Of a DNA stretch of 64,000 nucleotides, positions 8,931 through 18,174 are shown in pieces (the first letter of the stretch is position 1; every line of letters begins with the position of its first letter). Below the pieces are notes generated by a model. It did not search any database. It worked only from the letters and a program-made list of their open reading frames with translations, and was not told the origin of the DNA. The DNA is from GCA-2684655 sp045105235 (GTDB lineage Bacteria; Planctomycetota; UBA1135; UBA2386): assembly GCA_045105235.1 (NCBI GenBank), contig JBGCDH010000016.1:1-64000 (forward strand), given 5' to 3'. The position numbers and the translations under genes are program-made.

Positions 8931-9689
8931 GTGGGCGTGCAGCTTGTTGTCGTTAGCGCCGCCGGCGAGGGAGGCGACCCTCACTGGAGCACAGCCCGTG
9001 CGGGCGAACTGGTGCGCGCGGTTCCTGCTTGGGCAGCAGAAGCGGGCCACGAAGCGCAGGTCGCGCTGCGCTGGCTCGCCGAGGTTGATGACCACAGCCC
9101 GCCGCTGCTGCTCCCGACCGATACGTCGGCGGATGCGGATACGGCATTGGCAGCGGCGCGTGCTGCTGGCCGCACCATCGAGGAGTTTCGCCGACCGACA
9201 CGCGGCTATACCCGGGTGGCCGAGAATGCTGCGGGCATCCCGGTGGAGGTTGCGCTGACCAGGGCGCTGCGCGACCTGCCAGGTGCGACGGTCTTGCACG
9301 TTGGGCTGGGTGCGCGCGGCACGCCCAACGTCGGCTGGATTGCCGAGCGCATGGGCAGCCCCACGTTTGCCATCGTGAAGACCGCCGAGCTGACCTGCGC
9401 CCGCGGCGACCGTGTCGATCGAAGCGGTGCCAGCTGCAGCGACTGGCAAGATCCGGAGCGCTGCCGGTGGTGCTGCACGCCGGCGGGTTTCTGGCGCCGT
9501 GGGCCCAGCGCAAGCGACGTGCGCAATCGCGCCGATCTGATCTTCGCTTCGCTGCAGGCCTGTGCCGGCATTTTCGTCGATGACGGCGACGGGGAGAAGG
9601 TCGCGCTGTCGTGCGGGGCCGCCGAAGGCAGCGTGCACATTGGGCAAGATGTTGCCGGGGTGCTCGCGCGTTTGTCGGTTTCCGAGTGA
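8931..9689 (+). CDS. GT4-type glycosyltransferase, N-terminal domain only
   Basis: This 252-residue protein resembles only the acceptor-binding N-terminal half of GT-B, family-4 glycosyltransferases. It starts VQLVVVSAAGEGGDPHWSTA. A middle segment reads TVLHVGLGARGTPNVGWIAERM. A Cys-bearing loop follows (LTCARGDRVDRSGASCSDWQ, then CRWCC), typical of the place where GT4 enzymes carry LCPR...C...C. The C-terminal nucleotide-sugar-binding domain, with its E-x7-E motif, is absent. The frame ends at a TGA at 9687 without any GT-B continuation behind it. It may be a truncated relic or a partner of a separately encoded half. Two GTG codons (8931, 8937) are possible starts. Confidence 0.45.
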   Translation: MGVQLVVVSAAGEGGDPHWSTARAGELVRAVPAWAAEAGHEAQVALRWLAEVDDHSPPLLLPTDTSADADTALAAARAAGRTIEEFRRPTRGYTRVAENAAGIPVEVALTRALRDLPGATVLHVGLGARGTPNVGWIAERMGSPTFAIVKTAELTCARGDRVDRSGASCSDWQDPERCRWCCTPAGFWRRGPSASDVRNRADLIFASLQACAGIFVDDGDGEKVALSCGAAEGSVHIGQDVAGVLARLSVSE

Positions 9690-9830
9690 CGCGAACGGTC
9701 GATGGCATCGGTGTTACGGATGCGCGAACGCGGCTGCGCGGACGATCGCGCCAAAGGAATCGCGCCCATCGCGCAAGAACCTCGATCCATCGCGTCGATG
9801 CAGCGTGCGACGCCGAAGAGGCGAATCGAT

Positions 9831-11957
9831 ATGCTCTTCCGCCGCATGCAAGTCGTCTCGTCGTTTTGGATCGGTCTCATCGCAGGAACCATCGCGGCTG
9901 GAGCACTCGCGTCGCAATGCCCCCGGCCGACGCCGCCCGCCGCCGGGCTGTCCTATGACCTGCAGCCTGCCATTCCGGTGGTCTACAGCGACGGCTATCA
10001 GACGTTCAGCTCGCTGCTGATGCCGACGGCGCCGGCCCCATCCTGTGGCTGGCCGCTTGTCGTCTACGTTCATCCGCTCGGCGGCTCGCGGGGCGACGAG
10101 TCGAGCCTGCAGATCGCCATCGCGCAGCAGGGCTACGCCGTTTGGGCCTACGACGTGCGTGGTCAGGGCCAGGCCGATGCGCTCAACCTGACGCACCCGA
10201 TGCGTGGCAGTGCGCTGTGGGGGCCGGTCGAACGATACGATCTCGCCGAGCAAGTGGCGTTCGTGGCGAACGAACCACAGTGGGCCGGTGTCATTGATAC
10301 GACCCGCCTTGGCGTGCTGGGCACCAGCCAGGGTGGTGGCCATGCCTGGGCTGCGGCGGCGCTGTCCGGGCAGCCGCTGTCGCTGCCGACCCGATCGCCG
10401 ATCGTATTTCCAACGGTTGCCTGCGCCATCGCGCGCGATCTCGTTGGCAACACGGCTCAGGACTGGGTGCGCGAAGAAGCGCTGTTTAGCACGTGGTTCT
10501 TGGAGGCGGCTTCGGCGAGCTATGCGGCACTGCCGTTCGACCCGGCGTTTGTGCAGGCCGCTCGGGACGCCTTCATCCAACAGGATCCGGCGTCGCTGTC
10601 GGCCGCATGGCTGGCCGACGGCCGTGACATCGAAGCGCTCTTGGCCAGCTCCAGCGTGCCGCTGCTTTACGACCACGCCTACTTCGACAACGTCAGCGCG
10701 CCCGGCCTCGGGGTGCGCAACGCCGCCACGATGATGGGGCCGACGCGCGTGCTGCTCGGCACACTCGGTCACGGCACGCCAGACAACCTGCTCGAACGCG
10801 ACGCGAGCGACAACCTGCAGCTGCGCTGGCTGCATCGGTGGCTGTGGGATCAGCACAACGAAGTGGACGCCGAAGTCCCCAACGTGCTGTCGCAGCTGCC
10901 GCTTGAGGGTGCGCTACGCGACGACCCTAGCCACGCGTGGTCGCGTTCCACTGCGACGACGCTGGTGCCGACGCTCGGTGCCGAGCGCCTCTATCTGCAC
11001 GAGGACTATTCCCTGCAGTCGATCCAGCCAAGTCCTCCGGCGAGCGACCCGATCATCGATCACATCGTCGACCCCGCTGCGGCGCAGTTTACGCCGGCGA
11101 ACTACTTTGATGATCCCAGCGTGCGCGCGACCAGCAGCGTGCTCGCAGCCGCACCGCTCGACGAGCTGGTTTGGAGCTACACGATCCCGCAGGAGTTTGA
11201 GTTGGTCGGCACCTGTCGGTTGGAACTCGAGCTCGCGGCCGATCACCCCTCGTGGATGGTGGCTGCGCTGCTGACGGTTGAAGCTCCCGGCGGCGGCTCG
11301 GAAACGATGCTGACGCACGGCGCGACGGGGTCCCGGACCAGCGTGCCGGCCATCGCCGAACTGCGCGAGATCCTGCTGGCGCCGACCGCGGCGACGCTGC
11401 CGGCTGGTTCGATCGTTCGTCTGCGTCTGCGCAATCTCTACCTGCGCGAGGCGCCGATGGCGCAAACGCTCGCCTGCGCGCCGCTGTTTGATGACTACCA
11501 GGTCGCCGTCAAGCTCGGCCACCAGTCGGTGCTCGAGCTGCCGCTGCAACAGCGCACGCCGGACCTCGTGGTCTCTCGCCAGTCGATGCTGCTGGCAACG
11601 GCGGATCCGGTGCAGGCCACGATTCGGGGAGGCGCCCAGCATGCTGACGATCCCTACTTCGTCGTTGTCGGGCTAAGCGGCAGCGCACCGGCCACGCCCT
11701 ACCTCAACTCGTTTGTTCCGGCCGAAGACGACTGGTTGTTCGTCGCTTCGGCGGGGAGCACTCTGCCCTACTACAGCGGCTTCTTGGGCTTCCTCGACGC
11801 CAACGGCGATGCGAGCTGCACGCTCGACTACTCGTTCGCCGCGCCGCTGCCGCAGCTGCTCAACGGGCTGCAGCTGACGATGGCCGCGTTCATCTGGGAC
11901 TACGAGTGGTCGCCGACCGGCGAGCCGACCAATCCCTGCGATATCCTGCTCCGCTGA
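9831..11957 (+). CDS. Exported CocE/NonD-like (S15-family) alpha/beta hydrolase
   Basis: The 708-residue protein starts with a signal peptide (MLFRRMQVVSSFWIGLIAGT to about residue 28, ALAS-Q). The ATG at 9831 has AGAGG upstream. The catalytic core shows VYVHPLGGSRGDES, YDVRGQGQADALN and the nucleophile elbow LGVLGTSQGGGHAWA near residue 166. A later GHGTPDN supplies the probable catalytic His. A jelly-roll part (residues about 400-600), with EFELVGTCRLELELAADHPS and RLRLRNLYLREAP, matches the C-terminal domain of Xaa-Pro dipeptidyl peptidase/CocE esterases. The last 110 residues form an extra domain that resembles C-terminal modules of other planctomycete exported proteins, from memory. The substrate is unknown. 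Confidence 0.7.
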   Translation: MLFRRMQVVSSFWIGLIAGTIAAGALASQCPRPTPPAAGLSYDLQPAIPVVYSDGYQTFSSLLMPTAPAPSCGWPLVVYVHPLGGSRGDESSLQIAIAQQGYAVWAYDVRGQGQADALNLTHPMRGSALWGPVERYDLAEQVAFVANEPQWAGVIDTTRLGVLGTSQGGGHAWAAAALSGQPLSLPTRSPIVFPTVACAIARDLVGNTAQDWVREEALFSTWFLEAASASYAALPFDPAFVQAARDAFIQQDPASLSAAWLADGRDIEALLASSSVPLLYDHAYFDNVSAPGLGVRNAATMMGPTRVLLGTLGHGTPDNLLERDASDNLQLRWLHRWLWDQHNEVDAEVPNVLSQLPLEGALRDDPSHAWSRSTATTLVPTLGAERLYLHEDYSLQSIQPSPPASDPIIDHIVDPAAAQFTPANYFDDPSVRATSSVLAAAPLDELVWSYTIPQEFELVGTCRLELELAADHPSWMVAALLTVEAPGGGSETMLTHGATGSRTSVPAIAELREILLAPTAATLPAGSIVRLRLRNLYLREAPMAQTLACAPLFDDYQVAVKLGHQSVLELPLQQRTPDLVVSRQSMLLATADPVQATIRGGAQHADDPYFVVVGLSGSAPATPYLNSFVPAEDDWLFVASAGSTLPYYSGFLGFLDANGDASCTLDYSFAAPLPQLLNGLQLTMAAFIWDYEWSPTGEPTNPCDILLR

Positions 11958-11995
11958 GGCCACGCCGGCCCCAGTCGAAGCTGCTGGGCAAGCGT

Positions 11996-13690
11996 CTACG
12001 CGTCGCCGGCCGCTTCCATGCGGCGCTTGCGGCGATCGTCCGCAGTCATCTCGCTGTCGAGTCTGCCGAGAAACGCGTCGCCTTCCTTGGCGCGCACGAA
12101 CTTTGCGAACAGCGGCGCCACGCGCCGCACGTGCGCAAACATGTCGAGAGCGACTTTGCGGTAGGAGAAGTGGCCTTCCGGGCCGCTGCGCAGCTCGACA
12201 AAGTAGGCGGTCTGGCGCGGATCGAACTGCAGGCGGACGCGCTGCAGGAAGCCGAACGGCGTCACGTAGGCGGCGGCGTGCGGAAAGCGTTCGGCGATGC
12301 GCTGCTGGCGCTCGGCCGTCCGCTGCATGACCTGTTCGTATTCCTCGCCGAGTCCGCCCTCGCGCATCAGCGGCGGTACGGCGAAGCCCAGCCGTGACGT
12401 GAGCTTTTGCTGCTGCTGGAAGCCCTTGCGGTGCCGGCCGATGTCGCGGTAGGCACCGAAGTCGAGCACGGTCTCAAACTCAAACGGCTGGGCGCCTTCA
12501 AGCCCGATCGGCCAAGCGTCATGGCTGCCTCGATCCTGCATGGCACGATCGAGAAGCCGTTCACGCTCCGGCGCCGAGAGAGCTCGCAGGCGCTCGACCA
12601 TCGCGGCGAACGGCAGTTCGCTCGATTCGTAGAGCAGCGATGCGAGCAGCCGCTCATCGAGGTCGCGATCGTAGGACAGCAATTCGGTGCCGCCTTCTGC
12701 GGCTCCGGAGCCTTCGCTGGACGGGCCGGACGCTTCGCCAGACCGACCGTGCGGCGATTGCGCGACGCCCAACTCCGCCGCCAGCTTGGGAAATTCTGCA
12801 TACTGCGACTGCAGATACGCATTGGGGCGTGCGTGTGTCAGCAACGTGGGCAGCTGGCTTTCGGCCTGCTCCTTGATGCGTTCGCCGACAATGCGGAACT
12901 CAGCCAGCGGGTGGCTGAGCAGCTCGGTGATGACGTCGCTGAGCGTGCGCGCGTCGGCGACCATGCCCCACTTGGTGTAGATCGCGGGTGTCAGCAGGTA
13001 GCGAGCCGCGTCGAAGGCTTCGGCCTTGATCGTGCGCAGCCACGGGCCCTGCTTCTCGCCGTCGCCGAGCGGCCGCATCTTTTTGAGGTGCTCCAACAGC
13101 ACTTCGGTTGCGCGCGTGTAGAGCGCAAACGTGTCGGCGAGCACCGCTTCGTAGTCGGCGAGCAGGTCGCCACCTGCTGCTACGACATCCGGATCGCGGT
13201 AGTGCGTTTCGGCCGTAAACGGAATGTAGCGCGTCGAGGACTCCTCAAAGCTGCAGCGACGCTCGCGCTGGATGAAGCGCGTGACCAGCTGCGAGACGCG
13301 TTCGACGGCCAGGTGCACGACGGAGCCTTCGCGCAACGAGTTGTGGCCATGGTCGATGGCGTAGGTCTTGAGGAACTGTCCGGATTTGTCGGCCATGACG
13401 GCGGACAACGCGTCGACCTGAGCTTCTGGCACCGGCACGTCCTCGAGCTTGCGGTCCTGGGCTTCGAGGCCCTTGCGCAAGCGATCGAGAAACTGGTCGC
13501 GCATCGACTTGCTCGAGCGCGAGTAGACGCCGTTGAGGGTCGCGGCGACTTCGGCCGGCAGGTTGCGGACCAGGTAGATATCGCCGTGATCCGGTCCATC
13601 GACGACCGAGAAGTAGTTGGCTAGCAGCTTGCGTTCGTGCTCGCTGTAGCCGGCGCCAGGTGCGCCTGCGACGTCTGCGTCCGTGGCCAT
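11996..13690 (-). CDS. thyX: Double-domain ThyX-like FAD-dependent thymidylate synthase
   Basis: ThyX makes dTMP from dUMP using methylene-THF and FADH2. This 564-residue protein is about twice the usual length. The first half contains HNSLREGSVVHLAVERVSQL and RFIQRERRCSFEESSTRYIP, a version of the RHRxxSxNExSxRY signature with Glu in place of the central His. The second half contains DIGRHRKGFQQQQKLTSRLG, with an intact RHR, and a closing region VRLQFDPRQTAYFVELRSGP. The halves look like tandem ThyX domains joined by a Gly/Ser/Glu-rich linker near residue 300. Tandem ThyX-like proteins are known in several phyla; whether both halves are catalytic is unclear. A small membrane-protein gene lies just upstream. 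Confidence 0.8.
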   Translation of the reverse strand: MATDADVAGAPGAGYSEHERKLLANYFSVVDGPDHGDIYLVRNLPAEVAATLNGVYSRSSKSMRDQFLDRLRKGLEAQDRKLEDVPVPEAQVDALSAVMADKSGQFLKTYAIDHGHNSLREGSVVHLAVERVSQLVTRFIQRERRCSFEESSTRYIPFTAETHYRDPDVVAAGGDLLADYEAVLADTFALYTRATEVLLEHLKKMRPLGDGEKQGPWLRTIKAEAFDAARYLLTPAIYTKWGMVADARTLSDVITELLSHPLAEFRIVGERIKEQAESQLPTLLTHARPNAYLQSQYAEFPKLAAELGVAQSPHGRSGEASGPSSEGSGAAEGGTELLSYDRDLDERLLASLLYESSELPFAAMVERLRALSAPERERLLDRAMQDRGSHDAWPIGLEGAQPFEFETVLDFGAYRDIGRHRKGFQQQQKLTSRLGFAVPPLMREGGLGEEYEQVMQRTAERQQRIAERFPHAAAYVTPFGFLQRVRLQFDPRQTAYFVELRSGPEGHFSYRKVALDMFAHVRRVAPLFAKFVRAKEGDAFLGRLDSEMTADDRRKRRMEAAGDA

Positions 13691-13696
13691 CTTCGC

Positions 13697-13831
13697 TCAG
13701 CTCCGCTGCTTGTCCTGCATTGGCTTGCGCATCGACAGCGTCAGCCACATGCCGACTGCGCCGAGCGCGATACCTGCGGCAAACGCGAACCAGACGATCG
13801 GGGCTTCAAGGGGAGTCAGGTGGGCGATCAT
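13697..13831 (-). CDS. Small single-pass membrane protein, 44 residues
   Basis: Reading leftward from the ATG at 13831, the frame encodes MIAHLTPLEAPIVWFAFAAG followed by IALGAVGMWLTLSMRKPMQD and a short basic tail, ending with TGA at 13697. It is one hydrophobic helix (about 12-33) with charged ends and looks like a typical small membrane protein. It ends six bases before the thyX start, so the two are probably co-transcribed. No family is recognised. Its proper membrane-protein composition and tight spacing are the main arguments that it is real. Confidence 0.55.
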   Translation of the reverse strand: MIAHLTPLEAPIVWFAFAAGIALGAVGMWLTLSMRKPMQDKQRS

Positions 13832-13897
13832 GTTGGTATCGGAGCGACGCAGGCCCTCGTTCGCAATGCTGCGCCCCCCTTGGTGCTACTTCAGATC

Positions 13898-15724
13898 ATG
13901 AAGAAGGGCAACTCGAGCGTCATGGGAGCGTTCCATATGACAGCGGCCATTGCGCTTGTGACCACCATGGGGACAACCTGTACGGTCGCCAGAACGCAGG
14001 CCGTCGCCTGGCAGATCCCGGCCGCTGGCGCCGTCGAATACGAGCGCACCCTAAAGGAGCGTGCGAGCCCGGTTTGCCGCACGCGCCGGGCCGCCCAAGA
14101 AGCCGCACTGTCACAGGCCGTACCGCGTCGCTATCTGCCGTCGCTGCCGCCGGCGCCGGTCGTGTGTCAAGGCGAACTCGACGACAAACAGCAGGGGCTC
14201 GTGGGGCAGATTGCGGACCTTCGCGACGTGATCCGGGCTCTGGCGTGCAATCTGTCCGGGCGCACGGCCGCATCGGCCCGGTTTCCGCGGCTCCTGCCGT
14301 ATGGAGATGTCGGCGTGCGCGGCAGCTGGTCGCGCGCCGATGAAGCGGGGGCGCAGCGGCTGGTCGCTACCGTCACGGCACGTCCACCCAAGCGGGTGGG
14401 CAAGGAGTCGAAGCAGCGCACCGCGCGACTCGCCGCGCTGTGCGTGGCTGGCGCGCGCGGCGGGCTGCGCATCGAGCGCCACGTCGACTTGGAGCGCGGA
14501 CATGTCGTCAGCTTTGGCGCAGAGCTCGAGCTCGTCGTGCAGGAGGGAGCAAGCGAGCATCGACGGTTGGTCATCCGCGACGGCTGGCAGCTACTCGCTG
14601 TGCGCGACAACCAGGACTTTGACTTCCGCAAGCGCGTTGCGGCGGCCATCCGCAGCGGCGCCGACTGGCTGCGTTCGTCCGTTCTTGAGCAGCGGTCGTA
14701 TCTGCGCCCGGCTGCGTCGCGTGCCGGCGAACGGCACTACGGCAGCGGCCGGTTGGCGCTGGCTTTGCTCGCGATGCTGCACGCCCACGTGCCGGCGACC
14801 GACAAGGCGATCCAGCGAGGCTTTGCCGACTTGCGTGGGCGACGCATGGAAGACGCCTATTCGCTGGCGGCGTCCCTGATGGCGATGGCGGCCTTGAGTC
14901 GCCGCACGTCGCTCAAGGAGCGGGATCGCAAGCTCGCGAGTCGATGGCTTACCAAGCTGCTGTCCTGCACGGACCCGCGCGGCGAACGCGAACAGCGCCT
15001 GCGCTTTAACTACACGGCCGGTCCCCGCTACGACACGTCGCTGCAGCAGTATGGCCTGCTTGGCCTGCGCGCTGCTGGCGTTCTGCAGCTCGTCATTCCC
15101 AAAGGCGCCTTCGCTGCCGCGGGCCGGCACCTGCTCGACGTGCAGCAGTCGGCAGGATCCAGCTATCGATGGACGCGCGCCAGCTACGAAGACGTGCGGC
15201 TGGCGAGCGCGGAGCAGGCCCTGCGGCCGCGGGTTGCCGCGGGTCGGCTGCGCGGTTTTGCCTACCGTGATGCGAGCGAGCCGCCGTTCGGATCCATGAC
15301 CAGCGCCGGCATTAGTGGCCTGCTGCTGGTTCGCGACGGCCTGCTTGCAGAAGCCGCGGCCGATTCTTCGTCGAAAGGCCGCAACCGAGCGCTGCTTGCG
15401 CAAATCAACAAGTCGTGCGGCGACGGCTTCGCCTGGCTGTCGGCAAAGTTCTCCGTGCGCTGCAATCCTGGCGACGCCGAGCGCGCCGACAACCACTGGT
15501 CGTATTGGCTCTACTGCCTCGAGCGCTGCTGCGAACTCGACGACATCGCGAGGCTCGATGGGCGTGACTGGTACTACGAAGGCGGGCTGCAGCTCCTCAG
15601 ATCTCAGCAAAAGAGCGGCGCCTTCCGCAGCACGCACGCCAGCACGCTGCAGCTGGACGCGACCTGCTTTGCGATCCTGTTCTTGTGCAAGGCATCCGCC
15701 TCCGGGCCGATTACCGGTGGCTAA
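13898..15724 (+). CDS. Exported helical-repeat (terpenoid-cyclase-like toroid) protein of unknown function
   Basis: The 608-residue protein has a signal-like N-terminus (MKKGNSSVMGAFHMTAAIAL, to about residue 33). A Pro/Arg-rich region follows. From about residue 240 come repeated helix pairs of the prenyltransferase/squalene-cyclase repeat style: AAIRSGADWLRSSVLE, YGSGRLALALLAMLHAHVP, YDTSLQQYGLLGLRAAGVL, GSMTSAGISGLLLVRDGLL, NHWSYWLYCLERCCEL and GAFRSTHASTLQLDATCFAI. Similar exported toroids are common in planctomycetes and have no established activity. The ATG at 13898 was chosen over upstream in-frame codons that would overlap the divergent small gene. Confidence 0.6.
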   Translation: MKKGNSSVMGAFHMTAAIALVTTMGTTCTVARTQAVAWQIPAAGAVEYERTLKERASPVCRTRRAAQEAALSQAVPRRYLPSLPPAPVVCQGELDDKQQGLVGQIADLRDVIRALACNLSGRTAASARFPRLLPYGDVGVRGSWSRADEAGAQRLVATVTARPPKRVGKESKQRTARLAALCVAGARGGLRIERHVDLERGHVVSFGAELELVVQEGASEHRRLVIRDGWQLLAVRDNQDFDFRKRVAAAIRSGADWLRSSVLEQRSYLRPAASRAGERHYGSGRLALALLAMLHAHVPATDKAIQRGFADLRGRRMEDAYSLAASLMAMAALSRRTSLKERDRKLASRWLTKLLSCTDPRGEREQRLRFNYTAGPRYDTSLQQYGLLGLRAAGVLQLVIPKGAFAAAGRHLLDVQQSAGSSYRWTRASYEDVRLASAEQALRPRVAAGRLRGFAYRDASEPPFGSMTSAGISGLLLVRDGLLAEAAADSSSKGRNRALLAQINKSCGDGFAWLSAKFSVRCNPGDAERADNHWSYWLYCLERCCELDDIARLDGRDWYYEGGLQLLRSQQKSGAFRSTHASTLQLDATCFAILFLCKASASGPITGG

Positions 15725-15813
15725 TGTAGAGCCTTAACGTCCCGGGCGCAGCGTCTTGCGTTGCTTGCCCTGCGAGGCGCGTCGGTTGCACAGGCCAGAA
15801 TCGGTGCGGTTCG

Positions 15814-18174
15814 ATGGAGAAGCGTGCTCTTTCAATGGCAGCTGTCTATAGTGCCGTGACAATGGTCCTGTTGGGAAGACAGCGGGGGCTGCGCGTACTG
15901 CAGGGAATGTTTGCGGCTGCGGGCATCGTTTTCTGTGCCGGTGCCTGCGTGGCCCAGCAAGCTCTGGTCGCCGCTTTGCGTCAGAGGCTTGCCGCGCTGC
16001 CAAAGCACGAACTCTCGGCCTATCTGGTGCGACTGGACATCGTCGGCGCAGCCCGTCGCTTCGACCTGCGCGCGGCGGCGGATGAGGCACAAGCCCTTTG
16101 GGCGGACTCGCGGCAGGGCGGTCAACGCGAGGTGGCCCAAGCAGCAGCAGCACATGCCGCCGACTGCTTGAACCGAATCGCTGGAGTCTCTGCGGCGGCA
16201 CCTTGGAGCGATCGCTCGGGTGAGTCCTTCCCGGCGCGGCAGCCGGATGAAACGGCGATGCTCGCATCCGCGGATGAGCATGCTCAGGCGATGGGCTCCG
16301 TTGAGGCGGACTGGTGCCTCCAGCGTGCCATTCATCATCATTTTCGCGGCGATCACGTGGCGGAGATGCGGCTGCTGCGGCAGGCCCGGGATGCTCTGGC
16401 GAAAGGAACGGACTGGGGGCGCAAGCTAGGCATTGCGATCCTGATGGCGTCTGAGCTGCCGGGGCGCGGAGCGGTTCGAGTTCGGCAGCTGCTCGATGCT
16501 GCGAGGGCGGCGGGAGAGACCGAGGTTGTAGAGCGCTTTGGGCTGCAGTTTCGGCTTGAGAAGCTTCGCCAGCGCTTTGGCGACGTCTCGGGCGCGGATG
16601 TGCACGAAGAGCTGGACGATATCTCGGAGCGCGCGAAAGAGCTGGGGCTCGCACGACTCGTGGCGGGTACGGCCGGCATGAAGGCCTATGCGTTTCACAA
16701 CAGCGGCGACGATGAATCATCTGCGCCGCTGTTCGAGTCCGCGGCCCGCCTTCATCTGCAGCAGGGTGACAGCCTGATGGCGAGCGTCATGAACGACATG
16801 CTCGCGGAGATCGCCGTCAAGGAGCGCCGCTTTGACGAAGCCCACCGCCGCATCGATGAACTCAATGCGCGCATCGTCGGGCGCGGCTGGCGCAGCCTTG
16901 AGTTCAACGTCGTCGCAACGCGCTTCGAGCTGGCGCTGGCCGAGCACGACGCCGTGCTGGCGGAGCAGCTTTCGATTCGCATGGAGAAGTGGGACCTCGA
17001 ACGAGACAAGAGCTCCTACCAGGGGTTGGTCGACTACCAGCAGCTGCTCGAGGCGGAGGCGGAGAAAGAAGCGGTCGACGTGCAGCTGCAAGCCGCGCGG
17101 CTGAGGTTTTCTGAGAAGCTGCGAACGGGCTGGATGGTTGCAGCCGTGGCGGGGACGCTGCTCCTGATGTCCCTGCTGGGGGTGTCTTGGTTTGTCCGTC
17201 GACGGCTGGGCCGTGTCAACAAAGCGCTCGCTGAGCAGGTCGAAGCAGCGGAAGAGGCACGCCAGCAGCAGGCCAAGCTTGAGCGGCGGCTACGCGATGC
17301 GGAGCGGAGCGAAGGCATCGGGCGGATCGCTGCCGGCGTGGCTCACGACTTCAACAACCTGCTGACCGGCATCCTCGTTGGCGCGCAGCTGCTGCGCGTC
17401 GCCGAATCACAGCAAGAGCGAGAAGAGCTCACGGACCTGGTGTTGACGGCGGGACGTCAGGGCGAGCGCCTCTGTCGGCAGTTGAAGACCTACAACGGCG
17501 CCGCTGCGTTTGAGCCGGTTGCCCTGGACCTGCAGGAACTGTGCGAAGAGATGCTGCCGTTGCTGATGGCCTCGACGAAGCACAGCGTGTCCGTGGTGAT
17601 GGCTGCGGATTCGAGGCGGAGCACGATCGATGCGGATCGCTCGCAGCTGGAGCAGACCTTGCTCAACCTGGTTCAAAATGCGGCGGAGTCGGACGCGACG
17701 ACCGTTCGCCTGCGAGTTTTTGAAGCATTGATGCCTTCAGGAGGATCTCGTCCCTTGGTCGCCGTGGGCGAGCCAGCCGCGGAAAGCGGCGGCGATCGCG
17801 GCGATCCGGCAGATGATCCGGCAGATGATCCGGCGGCGCCTGCGGTTTGCTTGGAGTGTCAGGACGACGGCCGGGGTATGGAGCGCAGCGTCGTGGACCG
17901 CATCTTCGACCCGTTCTTCACCACCAAGTTTCCAGGGCGAGGCCTAGGCCTCGCGGTCGTTTTCGGCAGCGTCCGTCGCCACGGTGGTCGCGTGCTCGTT
18001 TCGTCCGTGGTCGGCAAGGGCACCACGTTCCGCGTCTACCTGCCGCGGGTCGGGGTGCCCGCCGCGATGCCGCCGGATGCGGCGATGCCGGATGTCGGGC
18101 TGCCCGCGAATCCGCCGTGGGGGGGGATTGGCGCGTCAGATCGCACGAACCCAGCTGGATCTACTGCCGCGTGA
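15814..18174 (+). CDS. Membrane sensor histidine kinase, probably a hybrid kinase interrupted before its receiver
   Basis: The 786-residue frame has an N-terminal signal or anchor (around MFAAAGIVFCAGACVAQ, residues 32-48). A long TPR-like helical sensor region precedes a membrane helix near 438-458 (WMVAAVAGTLLLMSLLGVSW). A coiled linker leads to the phospho-acceptor box IGRIAAGVAHDFNNLLTGIL with His 511. The ATPase part shows LLNLVQNAAES, DDGRGMERSVVDRIFDPFFT and GRGLGLAVVFG. A short PADDPADD repeat lies within it. The frame stops at 18174, just after a run of eight G. Dropping one G would continue it straight into the receiver sequence that follows. The start codon among several ATGs (15814, 15835, 15862, 15907) is uncertain. 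Confidence 0.8.
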   Translation: MEKRALSMAAVYSAVTMVLLGRQRGLRVLQGMFAAAGIVFCAGACVAQQALVAALRQRLAALPKHELSAYLVRLDIVGAARRFDLRAAADEAQALWADSRQGGQREVAQAAAAHAADCLNRIAGVSAAAPWSDRSGESFPARQPDETAMLASADEHAQAMGSVEADWCLQRAIHHHFRGDHVAEMRLLRQARDALAKGTDWGRKLGIAILMASELPGRGAVRVRQLLDAARAAGETEVVERFGLQFRLEKLRQRFGDVSGADVHEELDDISERAKELGLARLVAGTAGMKAYAFHNSGDDESSAPLFESAARLHLQQGDSLMASVMNDMLAEIAVKERRFDEAHRRIDELNARIVGRGWRSLEFNVVATRFELALAEHDAVLAEQLSIRMEKWDLERDKSSYQGLVDYQQLLEAEAEKEAVDVQLQAARLRFSEKLRTGWMVAAVAGTLLLMSLLGVSWFVRRRLGRVNKALAEQVEAAEEARQQQAKLERRLRDAERSEGIGRIAAGVAHDFNNLLTGILVGAQLLRVAESQQEREELTDLVLTAGRQGERLCRQLKTYNGAAAFEPVALDLQELCEEMLPLLMASTKHSVSVVMAADSRRSTIDADRSQLEQTLLNLVQNAAESDATTVRLRVFEALMPSGGSRPLVAVGEPAAESGGDRGDPADDPADDPAAPAVCLECQDDGRGMERSVVDRIFDPFFTTKFPGRGLGLAVVFGSVRRHGGRVLVSSVVGKGTTFRVYLPRVGVPAAMPPDAAMPDVGLPANPPWGGIGASDRTNPAGSTAA

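Noticed and set aside
9687..9689. TGA ending the GT4-like half as a possible Sec codon
   Set aside because: The codons after it (RERSMASV...) show no glycosyltransferase similarity and no UxxC-type context or clear hairpin at SECIS distance.
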